From NCBI GenBank assembly GCA_003254925.1, contig QANZ01038692.1:37922-101921 (forward strand): a stretch of 64,000 nucleotides of DNA, read 5' to 3'. The notes under the pieces were generated by a model, which made no database searches, had not been told where the DNA came from, and saw nothing but the letters and a program-made list of their open reading frames with translations. Source of the DNA: Chamaecrista fasciculata. Taxonomy: Eukaryota; Streptophyta; Magnoliopsida; Fabales; Fabaceae. Both the position numbers and the translations under genes were made by a program. Below, piece by piece: positions 47,523 to 60,569 of the stretch (positions are counted from its first letter, which is position 1; every line of letters starts with the position of its first letter).

Positions 47523-49001
47523 TATATTAATTTATATCAAGCCAAAGTTATTAATATTTTACTATATAATAATTTTTAGAAGTGTACTAAAGTAGTTATA
47601 TTTTATTATATTGTAAAAATAAATTAATAAAATATATATTTCAACATATATTTTATTAGAAAAATAAATTTAATTGTTTTTGGTCCCACCCCGGTCCGGT
47701 TTTAATTGAAGAGGAATGGAATGAGTGATTGACCGAACCCGTTGTAAGACGTATCAAATAAATACTAGATAATGTATTATAGTAGTGCAACCTAGGTCGT
47801 CTCTTTCTCTCGGAGCCTCAAGTGGAAACACGATAAACAAAGTACACTTATAATGATTGAAATATTGATTGGAGTAATTTATCAAACACCTTGTGCGCAA
47901 ATAAAACTAAACTTGAAGGATAAAATATTTTGGGGTTTTTGATTATGAAGTAAAAGATAGACAAAACGATAAAGATAGATGACGGAGCACTTGTCGTTAG
48001 TGCCGCCAAATTAATACTCAAGTTATACCCGAATATTATATTTATATAAAATATAGTGCAAAACCCAAGGTCGGATCTCTGAGGAACTTCTTGGATGAGA
48101 ATAACAATTAATTTTGTAAATAATTACGAATTAAAGTCTAATGTTTTGTGGGTTAGTTAAATTATTATGATGAAANACTTTATTTAATATTAAGGATTCT
48201 ATATTGAGATTTTTTAATTAATATCAGTCATGCAAGAGACTGCATGCCATGACTAAATCGACACCAAAATCAGTTTTATCTATCTGAATTAATTAATGTT
48301 AGCTTTAAGGAGGCCAATGTCCTATTGCTAAACAAACACGTAGAAGAAAGAACCCGAATACATGACATCAAGGTCAATATTGCGATATCCATTGTGGCCA
48401 AAATATTTATATATTGCAATATTCATGGATTAATTAGCCCCACGTATCTTGATAAAAAAAAAAAAAACCCTCATATTTTAATGTCAGTCCACTAATTCTT
48501 TTCCCGTCATATATATATGTAACATATATGGACATTAATTAATATCTATTTATTGACAGATTATACAGAAAGATCAAACTCTTCTCTTGTTTAATTTCTT
48601 TTAATTATATGTTATCTCTTCATCCTCAATTCCTTTTCTTTTCCCACTTTTGTCACCAATTTTTTTTTTTCAAAAAAAGATTTCCATATATTTTAAGATT
48701 AATAAAAAAAAAAATATCTGTCTCTTAGATCTTAGTATTGTTTAACAAAGGCCACCACCCGGCCACCAAGTCGTTAATTATCATGGTCGTCGATAATGAT
48801 TAACCATGGAGATCAAATTAAAGGCAAAATATATTCTAAAACTGATATATATTGATTATATTCATGTTAAATATATATATTTGAACATGGAGGTACATAC
48901 ACTTTAATTACATATACACGTACATATGAATATATATATATAATTAGATGGACCCCTATTATGATTAGAGGCAAAGGGGGTAGTTAATTAATATAATGAA
49001 A
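47523..49001. other. Gene-free DNA with LTR-like scraps
   Basis: 47680-48160 contains GC-richer scraps ('caacctaggtcgtctctttc', 'cccaaggtcggatctctgag') of the kind seen in plant LTR retrotransposons, too short to classify. One N lies at 48176. The rest is AT-rich. Confidence 0.4.
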
Positions 49002-49576
49002 TTACATGAGAGAACAAGCATTTGGGTTTTCATCACTGAATAATTGGATGTAGCGATCATCCACGGTGGTCTGAGATATAGTGACATTATTAGGAATGGC
49101 CCTAACCATATTAGGAGGGGCCTTCTTATCATAAGCCTGAGCCACATATGGATGAGCCACCATTGTGTATGGCACGTATGGCCATAATTCCACCTTCTTC
49201 TTCGTTGATTGTGCTGCCTTCAACACTTTCTTTGCTTCCACATATCCTGTCACTGTTGCTTTTTGCTGCTTCAAGTCCACCTCCACTGTCTTAGCCCCTA
49301 CATCCAATTTTATATAAATTATTAGCGATTCAAATAATATCACTCGTACGTATAATTTAGAGACTAAAATGTTAGTTTACTCAATGAATTAAGTTGAATT
49401 ATTTACGTACAATACATACCTTTAACGCCGGAGAGAACATGCTTGACCTTGCGAGCACAACCTTCACAATCCATTCTGATTTTGAGAGCTACAGTTTGGG
49501 TTTGCTTTCTTTTCTTCTTCTTCTTCATGCTGCTCAGTAGATCTGACAAGTATTCCAAAGTGCCTTCCACACCCAT
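49002..49576 (-). CDS. Heavy-metal-associated isoprenylated plant protein (HIPP)
   Basis: Two exons on the minus strand, 49576-49420 and 49297-49002, have GTATGT and TGTAG borders; the product is 150 aa. After a basic segment (MKKKKKRKQ) comes one HMA domain (~27-90) with the metal motif MDCEGC (residues 35-40), whose two cysteines bind Cu, Zn or Cd. The conserved HIPP block ELWPYVPYTMVAHPYVAQAY follows. The end SDENPNACSLM carries a CaaX box (CSLM), predicted to be farnesylated and to bring the protein to membranes. Length and intron position fit the HIPP20-27 cluster, best HIPP20/22-24. Such proteins act in metal handling and stress responses. MGVEGT at the start also fits a weak myristoylation site. 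Confidence 0.93.
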
Positions 49577-50385
49577 TTTTCTCTTAATTAATTCTACCTC
49601 TTCTTGATCTCTACCTATATGAATATATATATATTATATAGATGCTTAATTAATTTATGGTATATATATATTCACAAGTCACAACCATGTAACAAGTAAC
49701 GTACGCTCTAGAGTGGTGGAGTGCCTAGTGAAAATACTTAAAAATAAAAAAGGTGGAAAAAGCTGTACGTGAACAATACTATATATATAGGTTGGATTGA
49801 GAGAGTTAACTCCTACGATGACGATGCTCTGCTTATCTTAAGGATACATAATGCTATATAGTGTGACTCAAACACATGGATATATATATATACTATTCCT
49901 AGCGACACTACTATAAATGGTTTCTGGCTTCAATTCCCAATCAAGTACTCTTATTCTTCTACAAGCTTCCTAGTGTTACTGTTTACACCTACCTCCTTTC
50001 TTAACTAATTACCATGAACAAATTGGTGAAGTATATATACTGATCAATCACAAGACGACATAGGCCTAGGCTTCTTTCTTAGCTCTTCTCACATATATAT
50101 TATTACTAGAATGAGTAGCTAGTAACTTTTTTCGGTGCATCTCCTTATATAGGCAATAGCTGGAGTAGTATTAATGAGGCCACTAAGATCCACTATATAA
50201 ACTCCGTTAATTAACTCTAATAATAATATAATATATTATTTCATATTCAATTATATACTTCATTTTATTTATTACTTATCTGTATTAAAAACTGCTTTTA
50301 TAAAATTCATAAGTACACTATTGTTATTTTTGGATTGTTATTGTAATTTATAAATTTTCTAATAGTTACTTTAATTTAATTTTAA
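49577..50385. other. HIPP upstream region
   Basis: AT-rich with TATATA stretches (49622-49640, 49781-49791, 49880-49891), presumably including the HIPP promoter. No other gene seen. Confidence 0.4.
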
Positions 50386-50389
50386 AGTG

Positions 50390-50990
50390 GATTTATTATT
50401 TTTGATACATCACTATTTGGGCGTACGCCTAAACGGCCCTCGCACCGGGCCTCTTCTCCCCTCCGCACCTTGCGAAGCGCCCTCGAGTCAGTCGGGCGCC
50501 CTAAACTCACTTAGGGGCGCTCGTGGTCCATCCTGGGTCTTGGCGCCCGTCCCCCAAATGACACGTGGCCACCCACGACTACCCCGCTCCGCAATCCACG
50601 CTACGGGAGATCGTGGGTTACTGACTTGTTCATACCCACGATCTCCAGTTTCTAGGCGCCCGCCTAGAAGCACAACACGCAATCTCCCACGATTGCCTTG
50701 CTCCGCAAATCTCGGTCTCCACCATCTTCGCTGGTGGAGATCGTGCCCAGAACGTGGTCCGCCCCGCACGCTGACCACCTCTCTCCTCCCTGCTCTATAA
50801 ATAGAGCCCTTTTCACCAGTTCAAGGTTAGCTACTTCTTACACTCTAAAACTCTCTCACTCTCTGATTATTCCCGTACTAACTTGAGCGTCGGAGTACAC
50901 TTCGCAGGGCCCCCCTGTGAAGCTTTTGCAGGTCTTTGCTCAAGTCTTGGCTCTTGCAGCCCTCTCCGGTGAACTAGGTAAGTGCCAGTC
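50390..50990 (+). mobile_element. Solo LTR (Ty3/gypsy-like), plus strand
   Basis: A GC-rich island in AT-rich DNA. It has a TATA box (CTCTATAAATAGAGCCC, about 50793-50809). Next come ACTTGAGCGTCGGAGTACAC, the GCAGGGCCCCCCTG hairpin and TTTTGCAGGTC. This order is typical of U3-R-U5 of plant gypsy-type LTRs. The ORFs on both strands (e.g. 50387-50800) are side effects of GC content. No internal region or second LTR was found. Ends approximate. Confidence 0.68.
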
Positions 50991-53972
50991 ATTTTCCAGT
51001 TTATCAATTTTTATTTCATGTTTTTCAATGATAGCATTATGGATTATATGTTACCTAAATTAGAATTTAAAGTTATTCAATTATATTATGGATTATATAT
51101 GTTACCTAAATTAGAATTTAAAGTTAAAAAATATAGGTTAAAATAATTGTGCAAATGATTTCATTAGAAGATAAATTACTATTTTAAAATGATTAAAAGT
51201 ATATTTGAAAAATTACTCAATATTCATAAAAATAATTTAAATTATCAATTTTTTTAAAAAACTTCTGATCGTAAACAAAAATTATTTGAGTGTCAAACGC
51301 ATGGAATTTTTTTTTTCGCTTTTAAGAAAAAGAGTTAATGCTTCGGGTACACGGAATTTGAAAGTAATGGTGCAATATTAATGGGACGTTGGCTCTTAGA
51401 ACTCATTTTTTTATTTAAATAATACACATATTATATATTTTAATATCCAACAAATTTTTCTATTTTCCTAAATGGGTTACACATCTGATACACACAATTT
51501 TAATATTTAATTTTTTCTACAAAATCATGCTCTGCAGACACGATTTCAGTACTGACATTATTACGTCAGTACTAAAATCGTGCCCCTCAGGCATGATTTC
51601 ATGACTGACATATGTCAGTCCTTGAAATCATGCCCCAAGGTACGATTTCAACATATTAAGGGAGGACGCCTCCCCTCATATATATACTAGGGGCTTTCCG
51701 TGCCTTAACGGACACGAAAATATATATGTAACGTTTGATTTGACATTTGTAATTATTCAGTGACTAAATAGTATATTTTTATGATTCAAGTATTAAATCG
51801 TTAGAAGTGTGAAAATTAAAAGACCAAATAATAAATTTTCACTTTCTTAAATCTCATCTACTACTTTCTCTCTCTCATTATCTATACACTCAACCATTCC
51901 ACATATTTATTTCTTAATTTTTTAATTTTTAATTTAATTATTTTTATCAACCAAAAGCACCCTCACACATATAATATAGTATAGATATAAATATAAATAT
52001 ATAATATATAATTATTAAATTTAATAAAAATTTATTAAATTTTATAAGACTATTAAATAATATATATTTGTCAAATGATTTTCGTAAATAGAGTTAAAAT
52101 ATAAAATTATTTCAATAGATACATAAAAATTATGATAATTAAAGAAAAATCTATAAATATTTTAAAATTATAAAATATATATATATAGAAGAAAGAAAAA
52201 AAATTATTGAAAAAATAGTTAAAATTTATAATGATAAAGTATTATTAAGTAATAACTTTTAGACAGTAGTCCAAATGAAGTTAGTAAATTATTTTTGTTT
52301 TTCAAGAACTTTCAACTACTTAAAAAATATATATTATGATTATAATTATAATTATTTAAATAAATTTTTAAAATAAATCATATAAAAAAGTAAATTAGTT
52401 ATTGTTTTATCTACTATAATTATTAAATATATATATTTATTTAAATAATTTTATTTATTAACATTATTTGCAAATAAAATAAAAAAAATAGAATAGAATC
52501 AAACATGTACAACTTTTTAAATTATAGCATTGATTACGCTGTCTTTAAATGTTGCCACTTGTGAAATTTTGTTTGGGTAATTGAGGTGTGGTAGGTCGGT
52601 GGAACTGTAAGAAAATAAATTGTTCGGTAGAAAAAAAAAAAAAGAAACAAAAAGGAGAGAATAAACAAAGGGACAATTGGGTTTGGTAATAAAGCTCTCT
52701 TCAGGCATTTCAGTTAGTTGAAAGTGCTATTATCCATGAAAATGAAGTTGTTGCCTTGTTTGCTTTCTCCGATTCCATGTATCACCATTTTTTTATTTAC
52801 TCATAATCTTACACAAGATAAAGGGAAATCTAATATCCATGAAAAGAGATACATCACATATAATTCTAATTTACAGAGGATCATCTAAGGATTCCCAAGA
52901 AGCGTATACAAATGAATCTTAATTAGTTAATCTTAATTAATCCAATAAGCAAGATATCACTTTTTCAAAGTATTTTAATGCACGAAGGTTCAAGAGTAAT
53001 CCCACTATACACTAGAGACAGAGTGAGGGTAAGTATAGTATACTTTGATGTGCCTTTCATATATCCAGGTGTGCTTCCATTAATTATGGTCTCAAACTTG
53101 GACCACCGACATTTAGTTAAACTAATCTTATCCTATGATACTACTTAACCTTATCCAATATAAATTGTGATCTTTCTTTCTAAATCAATGTAAATGTAGT
53201 TGCAGCGTTCAACCACCAATTATTTTTCTATGTGTACTCTACAACACCTACATATATACGTAATTGCTGTACACACTGCCTTAGTTTAAACCATACGAAA
53301 AAGGACACGATAGGCAGATACACTAGTTTTTTCAAAAAACATTCGTTGAGAATATTCACAATTTCACACTATACTATAGATGGCGAGGATCTAGGATATG
53401 AAGAATTTATAAAACATTAATAAATGGGACTAAAATTCAAAGAGTTCCGACTTACTTGAACTTTAGAGCAAGAAAAAACTATAACAACGGTCAAAAGTAA
53501 GAGGATAATGTGTTGGTTAGAGGATAAGATCTGCTCAAGTATCATTTAAATCCACTAACTTTATTGATTATTGGCACAAAAAATTACGTTTTTTACACTA
53601 AAAATTCACATTTTATCCGTTAGTTAGTTATTTCCATTCTAACTCTGTGGACAGAGTAAATGGCCAATATTTTCTCCATGCAGATCACCTTTCTGTCCAA
53701 AGAAAAACAGACATTATGGACTCATGTTCGTGGACACCATCCCTTGTGCCAAAAAACGACACCGTTAGTCTGCTTGATTCATTGGTCACCATCCAATGAC
53801 ATGGAGACTTGGACCCATTTAAAAGCCCAGAGTGGACCTCGTATTTAGGATGAATGATATCACAATATGGAGGAAGATTTTTTGACGTCAAAGAAAAATA
53901 CAACATTATAAATATGAAAATTGAAAAGAGAGACGAAGGATAAAATAAGAGAGGCTTGAATAATTAAAAAGT
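50991..53972. other. Gene-free AT-rich DNA
   Basis: 51440-51690 is the second copy of the dispersed repeat at 43360. A minus-strand Helitron-like 3' terminus ends at 51687. 51900-52500 is extremely AT-rich. No exon was recognised. Confidence 0.5.
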
Positions 53973-54351
53973 TGGTAAAACACTAATTTCATCCACAAAC
54001 TTTATATGAATTATCAATTTTATTCCTAATTTTTTTTCAATCAATTTCGGCTTCAATGTTTCGCATGTTGGTTAATTTTATCATTTGCTCTTACTTTAGT
54101 CAAATAGTAACAACAGAATCTACGTGCCTAATGATATATAATGTAAAATTGATAGAAAAAAACTCAAATCTAATTCAGACTGAAAAAACATATGCAATAT
54201 GTTATCAATTTATTGAAAGAAGTTAGTCAAAAATAAAATTAACCAAAATATAAACCATTTGGGACAAAATTGATAAAAAAAAAAAACTAGAGACGAAATT
54301 AACAACAACTTATGTGAAACACAGGTACGAAATTAATGTTTTTCTTTTGTC
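53973..54351. mobile_element. TIR MITE
   Basis: The arms 'ctaatttcatccacaaactt' and 'cttatgtgaaacacaggtac' with 'gaaattaatg' are inverted; the interior carries 'gacaaaattgataaaa' words. Non-coding, limits approximate. Confidence 0.5.
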
Positions 54352-54425
54352 CAAACCTCCCGTATAACACGTGTTATCCCCTTATATAAATCGTGGGCCC
54401 CTCATTTTTGGGGATCTATTTGTAT

Positions 54426-54995
54426 TTTGGCAAAACACCCTTTCGTGCCCCTAACGTTTGCGGTGATTTTCAGTTATGCCCATAACATTTCATTTGTGTC
54501 CGTTGTGCCCCAATGTGAAACGTTAGTTTCAATTATGCCTCCACCCTCGTTACTGTACCGTTTTTCAAAAATTTTGAGCTTCGATCCGTGTTCATTTCAG
54601 TTTGTTTTGATAAATGAGTTTATGGGTACTCATTTTTGACTCCTAAGGATCATTTTGCACATGAAAATTTTGAAAAAAATGCTTCGTTTTGCTGCATTTT
54701 GTTTTGGTCCCTTTTGGGGTTCATCAGGTCCGATTTTCTTCGGATTTTAGGCTATTTTGAGTTTAATCTTTGAAATTGATCCAAGGAATCAAGTTTGTGA
54801 TGTCCGAAAATTAAAACCCATATGAAATTTGATCAAAACCGAGCTCAAATGGTACGAAAATGGTGTTTTAACTGGTGGATGATTAAAATTGGGGGTATAA
54901 TTGAAACTAATGTCTCACATTAAGGGCACAACTGACACAAATGAAACGTTAGGGACATAACTGAAAATCACCACAAACGTTACGGGAATGTTTAC
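54426..54995. mobile_element. TIR MITE with about 130 bp arms
   Basis: The left arm 'aacgtttgcggtgattttca' pairs with 'ctgaaaatcaccacaaacgt'; 'gaaacgttagtttcaattat' pairs with 'ataattgaaactaatgtctc'. Non-coding. No firm TSD. Confidence 0.65.
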
Positions 54996-55452
54996 TTTTG
55001 GTTTTATCTATTCCTCTCGAAGCTGCATTTCCTTTGTTTTTTTTTTCGGGCCAACGAAGCTGCATTTCCGATCCTTGCTAGAATTTTCTATGATCATCGT
55101 GCATACTGTACAAGGGCCCGGAGTTCTAATTATTACTAGGTTTAAAATTAAAGTTAATTGCAATGCATAGAAGAAAACGAAATTTCTCGTTTGCAAAAGT
55201 ACGACAGTTTTTGGAAACTGTAGTCTTACCAATCCATTCAGGATGGTTAAAAACTTGTGTTCCAACCTGTAGATTTTAGTTATGGAAGGCTTGCACTAAC
55301 ATAATAAAGATCAGATGATATATTGAAATGGAAATTTTACAGAGGCCTACATACCAGAATAATACCTAAAAAGTTTCTCATCAACCCCCAATAGATACAA
55401 CACCCAAAAAAAAAAAAGTGGATGGAAAATTTACAAGTGAATATGATTAAAC
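54996..55452. other. 3' flank of the protease gene
   Basis: This contains a short tandem duplication of 'cgaagctgcatttcc' (55018 and 55056). The protease 3' UTR probably lies in 55270-55452. No other gene. Confidence 0.45.
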
Positions 55453-58400
55453 TTATTTATCGGATAACCAGAACAAAAGGGGACATACCAACGACAATAT
55501 ACTTAAGTAATGATGCCAAGTGGCAACTGGCAAGGACGAGGCTCCGGCGGACTTGGGGAAAGCAGGTCCAGCGACCGCGGGAGGTACAGTATGTGTATTA
55601 GGGACACTCTGCTGCTGATTGGCTGGTAGAGGATTTGGTGATACACCATTGTTCCATGGTGATGTCAAATTTGCTATATCTCCCTTGTTATCTTCACCTG
55701 CATCTTCTATGTGGTTATTATCAAGTACATGAAGTCATGAACCCATATTTGTAAAAATCAGAGAAACTGTATACTGAGGGGATTTATACTACTAGAAGCC
55801 AAGGTAGCTATGTACACAATGCACAGCAATCAATCATAATGAAGAGCAGAATTGATTAACATTTAACAGTCTTTTTTAGCAAGATCTACTTACAATTGGA
55901 ACTTGACCAACCAAACCGCCAATTCTCCCTATCAAAAACCATATGGTAACCCTTCAAGAAGTTCTCTGCAACAAAATTTCAATCAAGGCAACCAATCATC
56001 ATCTGCTAGAACAAGTGTGTATGAGTATGCGTTAGTGCAATTCCATGTAGTTTTTGCTAGCAGATGCATGTTTGTTGAAGAGGAAAGGGAAGGAAAAAGA
56101 AAAACCAAGAAGGAACAAGTAACAGAATGATGAAACGAGGGAAAAAGGAAAAGAGAAGGATATGGAGGGCCATGTGCGAGGGGTAAAAAGTGTATTTTCA
56201 GGTATTGCAGATAGAGTGCAGATGTGAACTCACGTCCAATAGTACCAAAATTGTCATCAGTCTGTATTACTGTCAAACAAGCGGTAGTATATTCCTGCAG
56301 CAGAAAAATTGCATTTAATACTAATTAATCATATACAATCATTTTACATGGTAACAAAGTGGCTTTGGAAAGATATAAGAAGAGATTCTACAAGAAACAT
56401 TGGTTAACTTATACATCCTAACAATATCCATGCAGTTTGGAGGAGATTTTCATGGTGGCCAAAGATGAGTTAGTCATATGATATCATGAGAATCAAGAGG
56501 AAATGAAAAGAGAAGCAAAAAGGCATTTGTGATACAGCACATAACAACTTTTGTATATTAATCATCGATTTAGTAAATTACTAGTCATAAAAACATGTTA
56601 TTTCTTTACATAGTCCATGTAAATCTCCAGAGAATCAAGAGGATCCATCAGCCGTTTCTGTGCACAAAACTAAAGTTGTCAAGACAGTAGCTCTATATAT
56701 AGAATGAAAAGAGTTATTTGGTTAGGGAAATTACATGAAATCAATTGAAGGTTAACTTATCTGATGTTTCAATTTTTTTACTTCAATGTTTAGCAATGTT
56801 GTAATTTGCAAGTTTATGTAAACTAAAACCAAAAAAAAAAGTTTGAATAGGTGAGCTACCTGGCTGTCAGGACGAGTAAACATCGGATTATGAACTAGAA
56901 AAGTTTGATTCTTAGAGAAAGCGAGTTTAATCATGGGAATGTTAATCAACTCCTCCGTGCTGCAAGTAGAAAAACAGCTAAGTTATGAATAAATAAATAA
57001 AAGAAGATTGTAAGCCAGCTTAACTAGTGCTAAACCTGGCATTATAGCAGTACTCCCATGGGTAGTCGGGGCGGATAATCCTGGATGCATTTATTTGTTT
57101 ATCAAACTGCATTCAATGAAGAGTACCTTCAGCCCAGATAATGTGTGAATGCAGGCCACTACAATTATGACACAATGAATACCTCTGAAACAAGTAAGCG
57201 ATAAACTTCATTGGGAAGATATGTGAAAGAAGTGCCAGTGTCTATGAGTGCCTGGAATCCAGTTTTCTTGTGACAGGAACTCCCAACACAAAAGCTCTCC
57301 ACCCCAACAATATAAGCAATACTGTAGCAGTTAAAAAAATTAACATGCAGGGCATATTAACTAGATTAGAAGTTAGAACATTTATAGGAGTTGAGCATAT
57401 TAGCGAGATTCTAAAATCAAGCAGCAGTTTATATATACTTCATATTTTATACAGTACATACAATTCCCCATCAACAGGCAAGAATGAAGTAGATTGTTGG
57501 GTCGCATGCCCTTGGTCGCCAAAGAGAATTCTTCCAGAATCATTCTCATTAAAGCAAATTGAGAAAGAATTCTGAATAAGCCCTGCTTTTGCCAGCAAAC
57601 TTGGAACTGAAATGCTTCCAGGTCCCAGCCCCATAACACCATCAGGAGCAGCTCCTTCTAAATAGCCACCACTCTGTTTCCTACCACAACTGCATTCAAC
57701 AAAATCATTTCTCTTGAGCACAGGTATCAGTAAAACAACTAGCTTCTGCCCCCNAAAAAAAGAGCTTAAAGTCTTGCTTAAAATGTTATGTCCCGAAACA
57801 GTAGCATTTTCGTCTTTTCGACAACAAATAAGCATACCCTAAAATGACAGAGGCTTTTACAGAACTTTGTGCAGTGTGTTTTCCATATGATGCCAAATGT
57901 AATTTGTCCTCAATGAGAAATCCAGAACTTGAGGTATTTGCAGAGTAATACTGAGCAACGTAAGGGCAGGGCTCCTTCGGACCTTTGCATTTGGAACTTA
58001 GATTACACAACTGATGGCTGCAAGGCAGATGTCGGCTGGTGCTTGACAATGATGGGCTATACTCATTCAGATCCCTATCCTGCATCAGAGATGCCCCCAT
58101 ATTCAAGGGAGCATCTGCCAATCAATCACTGAAATTAAGTGCTAAATTTCTTACCTTTCTTAGCTGAACTATCTAAGGCCAACTTAGAACATGTAAAGTA
58201 TATATCTCTCAGAAATTCTGAATATTCTACATGGTAGGGCGAGAAGTTAACCACAAATGCAATCATTAGATAACCATTAACAAATTATAAGAGATTTAAA
58301 AATAGTAACAGAATATCTATGAAATCTAGTATGTGTCTCTCCTGTTAACCCTTACAACTTACAAGGCTACAATATATTTGTAGTGGGTTGATCCTCTATA

Positions 58401-60078
58401 CAAACAGAATTTCTTGAAATTTTTTTTATAGATGACAGCTAAGCAAAATATGGTTAGTGTGTGTATTGCTTATTTGCCTTTAGTTGTCATCAATCTGGAT
58501 TAAGACATGATGTTCAATATGAAGATCTCTCCCATTTTCTCTCTTTATGTATGCGTGTGTGTGCCCTCGTGCCCGTAGATATTCATTTGTGTGGCTATCA
58601 AAAGGGTTGTTTGAGTTCAGAATGTTACAAGATGATTTACATAAGAGATGGAGCCATTCAAGATCAAAGTTTACTAAAAAATAAATAAATAAAAGAAAAA
58701 CACTTCAAGAAAATTAGGACGGCAAAGAGGTTCGTAATAGTAAATAGTAATGACATGAAGAACAACGGATATAATTGGAAAAGAAAAAATAATATAAAAT
58801 ATAAAGAGACAAAGAAAAAGAAAACCAAAAGATGTTGGTATTATATACCTACCAGCACATTGTAATAATTAGCAGACAAGGGAGCACATTCTATGCAATC
58901 ACATGGGACCCAAAGCAAATCACTTCCAGCATCCAATGCAACAAGGAACGAAACGTTTGGAGTCCCAATATCAATCCATGTGTAATGCAACCTGAAAGTC
59001 CACAAAGTCAATACATGTGAACCTTCTTCAACGTCTACTTCCGCTCCTCCAGTTCCTCCCTTTCTAAAATAGCTTGACTATTTAATCAAAACTGAATCCT
59101 AAGCATACATCTTATCGGTCATTTCCATAAAAATCCCAGTCTAACTATACAGGACGTCCAATGCTGTTTCAAAAATTATGATTCTGCGCTGTCTTAACTT
59201 GTTATGACTCATCTTCGTTTTAGACATTTGGATATCTAAAATGGACTAAGGAGGTATAATTCCCATATGAGAACTTTACCAGCAATAGATCAAACCCAAG
59301 GCGAACGAAATATAGCACAATAAATCATAAAACTAATAAGTAAAAGTGAATGAACTAACTAACAATGCATTAACGATTCATGGAAAATTGCTTGATCTAG
59401 TCACCAATAATGTGCGAAGGGTGACAAACTGATCGTTCAGATTATCCCCCGGCAGAGAAATAATTGAGAACTGAGAAGTAAGATATCTCGGATTCCATGA
59501 ACATTCTCGACGAAGTAAGATATCAGAAAGAACTAGAACATAAATTTTGCCAGAGTAAACAATTAGAAAAAAGATTCCAAAGAAAAATTAAAAAAAATAA
59601 AATAAAAAAAAAGGAAGGGGAACACTTTTAATCAATGCGACTTGATAGATGGGTCAATTTGGTCGAGCACATTCTGTGTGTTGGTAAGAATATAACATAA
59701 AGTAAAAAATTCTTGGAACTTTATTGAGCATTACTTTCCAGCATTTTCTCAGAAAACAAACAGACGCCGAATTACTCACCAATCAAACACATTGCCGAAG
59801 AAAAATGTCTCACTCCCTTCCGAAGGATACAGAGAGTCGTATTGCGAACCCAGTTTCATCCTCTGCCGCGTCAAATCGCTATCCAGAAGCAACCTGAAAT
59901 ACTCGGAGCTATTCCTCTTAGGCCACGCTTCAAACGTATCATTCTTGCCTCTATCAGCCCACACAGCCTTGGCCTCGTCGGAATATACGTGTATGAGCTT
60001 AGAAGAAAATGTGAGCCCAACCGTACCCTCCACCAGACCTTTCGCCAGCAACAAACACAGTACAAAGCGAATCGCCAT
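55453..60078 (-). CDS. A1 aspartic protease, At5g10080-like (aspartic proteinase-like protein 1)
   Basis: Ten minus-strand exons with GT-AG borders: 60078-59780, 58991-58853, 58079-57838, 57689-57462, 57321-57183, 57106-57036, 56959-56860, 56294-56234, 55965-55894 and 55697-55453. They give about 531 aa. A signal peptide (MAIRFVLCLLLAKGLVEG) leads to the first catalytic loop at 120-123. This loop reads DAGS (ALDAGSDLLWVPC) instead of DTGS. The second loop is intact (LIDTGTSFTYLP, D330). Paired Cys and YHMVFDRENWRFGW are typical of the nepenthesin-type plant A1B branch. The end is Ser/Pro-rich with a hydrophobic tail (LSILSLVCPLLFWL), suggesting GPI anchoring at the cell surface. The ATG at 60076-60078 is chosen because the frame upstream begins only with TTG. 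One N (57754) lies in an intron. Confidence 0.92.
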
Positions 60079-60569
60079 AACAAAAAGACCCAACAGAGAA
60101 AAATAGGTTTGAAATATCAGCTATTTCGAATCGAAATTCCCGTCTGAAAAGCAAATGCCGTTGAAATTGAAGGAAATGGACAGCGAAAATTGGGCGTCGA
60201 AAGTAAAATGGAGAGTGCAAGAGTGAGAGTGAGAGTGAGAGAGAGGGATTGCTATTTGCGAGAAAAGAGTAAAAACGGATTAAGATTGGCATAGGAAAGC
60301 TAAAAAAATGAAGGAGGGGGTGCGTAGTGCGCACCTTTGTATATACTTGAGTGATTATCATAACTCAATACGATATTTTCTTTTGTTTTAAGTTTTTAAA
60401 GAAATTGAAGGAGGGGGTGCGTATTGCGCACCTTTGTGGTTTCCAATAATGTTTCCCGTGAACGTGGCGAAGAGAGAGTGGGGGGAAGGCATGTGTGTGT
60501 ATAGAGAAGTGAGTTTGAATAGTAAAGAAAATAAAGAATGATAATGAATGAAGACGAAGGAAGAAGGTG
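60079..60569 (-). promoter_or_regulatory. Presumed protease promoter region
   Basis: A GA-rich leader (60210-60247) precedes the ATG on the minus strand. 'aaggagggggtgcg..gcgcacctttg' occurs twice (60311-60340 and 60409-60437), a direct repeat of about 30 bp of unknown role. Confidence 0.4.

Noticed and set aside
50387..50886. ORFs of 62-137 codons on both strands
   Set aside because: They lie in the GC-rich solo LTR; overlapping open frames on opposite strands are explained by base composition.
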